5,221 nucleotides of DNA from assembly GCA_025465405.1 (NCBI GenBank), contig JAODNL010000044.1, forward strand, positions 1 to 5,221. Reading direction: 5' to 3'. A program made the position numbers and the translations under genes. This document shows positions 4,298-5,221 of the stretch, piece after piece. The notes beneath the pieces were generated by a model. It saw only the letters and a list, made by a program, of their open reading frames with translations. It was not told where the DNA came from and searched no databases. This DNA comes from Pseudonocardiales bacterium (GTDB lineage: Bacteria; Actinomycetota; Actinomycetes; Mycobacteriales; Jatrophihabitantaceae). Position 1 is the stretch's first letter, and each line of letters starts with the position of its first letter.

Positions 4298-5215
4298 ATG
4301 AGCGACTTCACCCACGACACCGCCCCGACACAGTTCGTCGAGGCCGGCGGCATCCGCTTCGCCTACCGCCGGTTCGGCAACGAAGCCACAGGCGATACCC
4401 CGATCGTGTTCTTCCAGCACTTCATCGGCAACCTCGACGACCACGACCCTGCAATCAGCGACGGGTTCGCGACCGACCGCGAAGTCATCCTGTTCAACAA
4501 CACCGGAGTCGCCTCCACCAGCGGCGAAGTCCCGGACACCATCGAGCAGATGGCCGTCGATGCCGCGTCGTTCATCGACGCCCTCGGCCTGACCACCGTG
4601 GACCTGGTCGGCCACTCGATGGGCGGGCTGGTCGCGCAGGAGGTCGCCGTCCAGCGGCCGGACCTGACCCGCAAACTGGTCCTGGTCGGCACCGGCCCGC
4701 GTGGCGGCGTCGGCATCGGCGAATCGCCGCCGGAGATCAGCGCGCTGTTCGGCGTCAAGCTCCCCCGGCAGGAAGACATGTGGCTGCCGATTCTCTTCGC
4801 CCCGACCGAGACCAGCCAGAAGCTGGGCCGCGAGTACGTCGAGCGCATAGTGGCCCGCAAGGACCGCGACGTCTCCCCGTTCGGGGAGCAGGTCTACGCC
4901 GGCCAAGGCGCTGCAATCCACACCTATGGCACCACCAAGGACCCTGCGTACGCGATCTTGAAGAACATCAAGAACCCGGTTCTGGTGGTCAACGGCACCA
5001 ACGACACGATCATCGCCACGATCAATTCGTACATCCTGCAGCAGTTCTTGCCGGACGCAGAGCTGATCATCTACCCGGACGCCAACCACGGGTCACACTT
5101 CCAGTACCCCGAGCGGTTCGTCACCCACACCAAGCTCTTCCTCGACAGCCAGGACGCACGACAGCCAGATGGCGAGCGAGGCCGCAGGGTCGAGGCGGTC
5201 ACCGGGACGAGGTGA
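4298..5215 (+). CDS. Alpha/beta-fold hydrolase
   Basis: A 305-aa cytoplasmic hydrolase without signal peptide or membrane segment. The nucleophile elbow GHSMGG (105-110) places Ser107 as nucleophile; Asp236 in VVNGTNDTII and His264 in YPDANHGSHF complete a Ser-Asp-His triad with correct spacing. A serine nucleophile points to esterase, lactonase or C-C hydrolase chemistry rather than haloalkane dehalogenase or epoxide hydrolase, which use Asp. The usual HGxP oxyanion segment after strand 3 is replaced by FFQHFIGN (38-45). Residues 140-215 form the variable cap. ATG 4298 is preceded by GAGGAGAGG (4282-4290) at 7-nt spacing. It lies 45 nt after the SDR stop, so it is probably in the same operon, and might hydrolyse an ester or lactone made or consumed by the SDRs (inference). 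The last 20 or so residues (from about 286, ARQPDGERGRR onward) are Arg-rich, lie beyond the expected end of the fold, use codons such as CGA, CCA and AGG, and run into the hairpin at 5193-5221. Confidence 0.9.
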   Translation: MSDFTHDTAPTQFVEAGGIRFAYRRFGNEATGDTPIVFFQHFIGNLDDHDPAISDGFATDREVILFNNTGVASTSGEVPDTIEQMAVDAASFIDALGLTTVDLVGHSMGGLVAQEVAVQRPDLTRKLVLVGTGPRGGVGIGESPPEISALFGVKLPRQEDMWLPILFAPTETSQKLGREYVERIVARKDRDVSPFGEQVYAGQGAAIHTYGTTKDPAYAILKNIKNPVLVVNGTNDTIIATINSYILQQFLPDAELIIYPDANHGSHFQYPERFVTHTKLFLDSQDARQPDGERGRRVEAVTGTR

Positions 5216-5221
5216 CCGCCT
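5193..5221 (+). terminator. Perfect 11-bp GC-rich hairpin at the operon end
   Basis: AGGCGGTCACC (5193-5203) and GGTGACCGCCT (5211-5221) are exact reverse complements around a 7-nt loop, GGGACGA. The right arm contains the hydrolase stop codon TGA at 5213-5215. The position at the end of the operon and the stability suit a terminator or a 3' mRNA-stabilising structure. The window stops at the last paired base, so a U-tract or a longer stem cannot be checked; an inverted repeat of another kind is possible. Confidence 0.55.

Noticed and set aside
4268..5089. Long minus-strand open frame of 273 codons
   Set aside because: It lies opposite the hydrolase, is made of Asp/Gly/Val/Arg-rich sequence without any domain, and arises from the GC-ending codons of the real gene.

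Overview
The window is GC-rich, its real genes have a strong bias for G or C at the third codon position, and its families (DHA2 efflux pump with a divergent TetR repressor, DUF427, Glyoxalase_6-type VOC protein, SDRs, alpha/beta hydrolase) fit a high-GC actinomycete chromosome. Genus cannot be fixed from the sequence alone.

Layout. (1) Positions 1-690, minus strand: the N-terminal 230 codons of a drug-efflux-type MFS transporter (DHA2/EmrB-QacA type), cut by the window edge. (2) Positions 691-786: divergent control region with two tandem copies of TAAGTT-N8-AACTTA spaced 21 bp apart, the second overlapping a predicted tetR promoter. (3) Positions 787-1395, plus strand: the TetR-family repressor. 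(4) About 1400-1722, minus strand: an N-terminal scrap of a second, unrelated MFS gene, carrying two compensating single-base indels and ending where tetR ends. (5) Positions 1769-2538, minus strand: a two-gene unit, VOC protein then DUF427 protein. (6) Positions 2539-2734: a second divergent control region, with two TAGAC-N6-GTCTA operators placed almost symmetrically just downstream of two opposing predicted promoters. (7) Positions 2735-5215, plus strand: an open reading frame holding two complete SDR oxidoreductases in one frame, followed by an alpha/beta hydrolase. An 11-bp perfect hairpin at 5193-5221 overlaps the hydrolase stop codon.

How it fits together. There are two regulatory modules with different operators. 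The left one is a classical self-regulated efflux pump. The right one is a divergent set of five small enzyme-like proteins (SDR, SDR, hydrolase versus VOC, DUF427), probably under one TetR-like regulator whose gene is not visible here; the set looks like a redox/hydrolytic detoxification or catabolic island, with unknown substrate.

The most notable points are the SDR-SDR fusion, which looks like a recent stop-codon loss (TGG where the first SDR would be expected to stop, then an untranslated-region-like linker containing a strong ribosome binding site for the second SDR), and the mirrored operators in the right-hand divergent promoter region.
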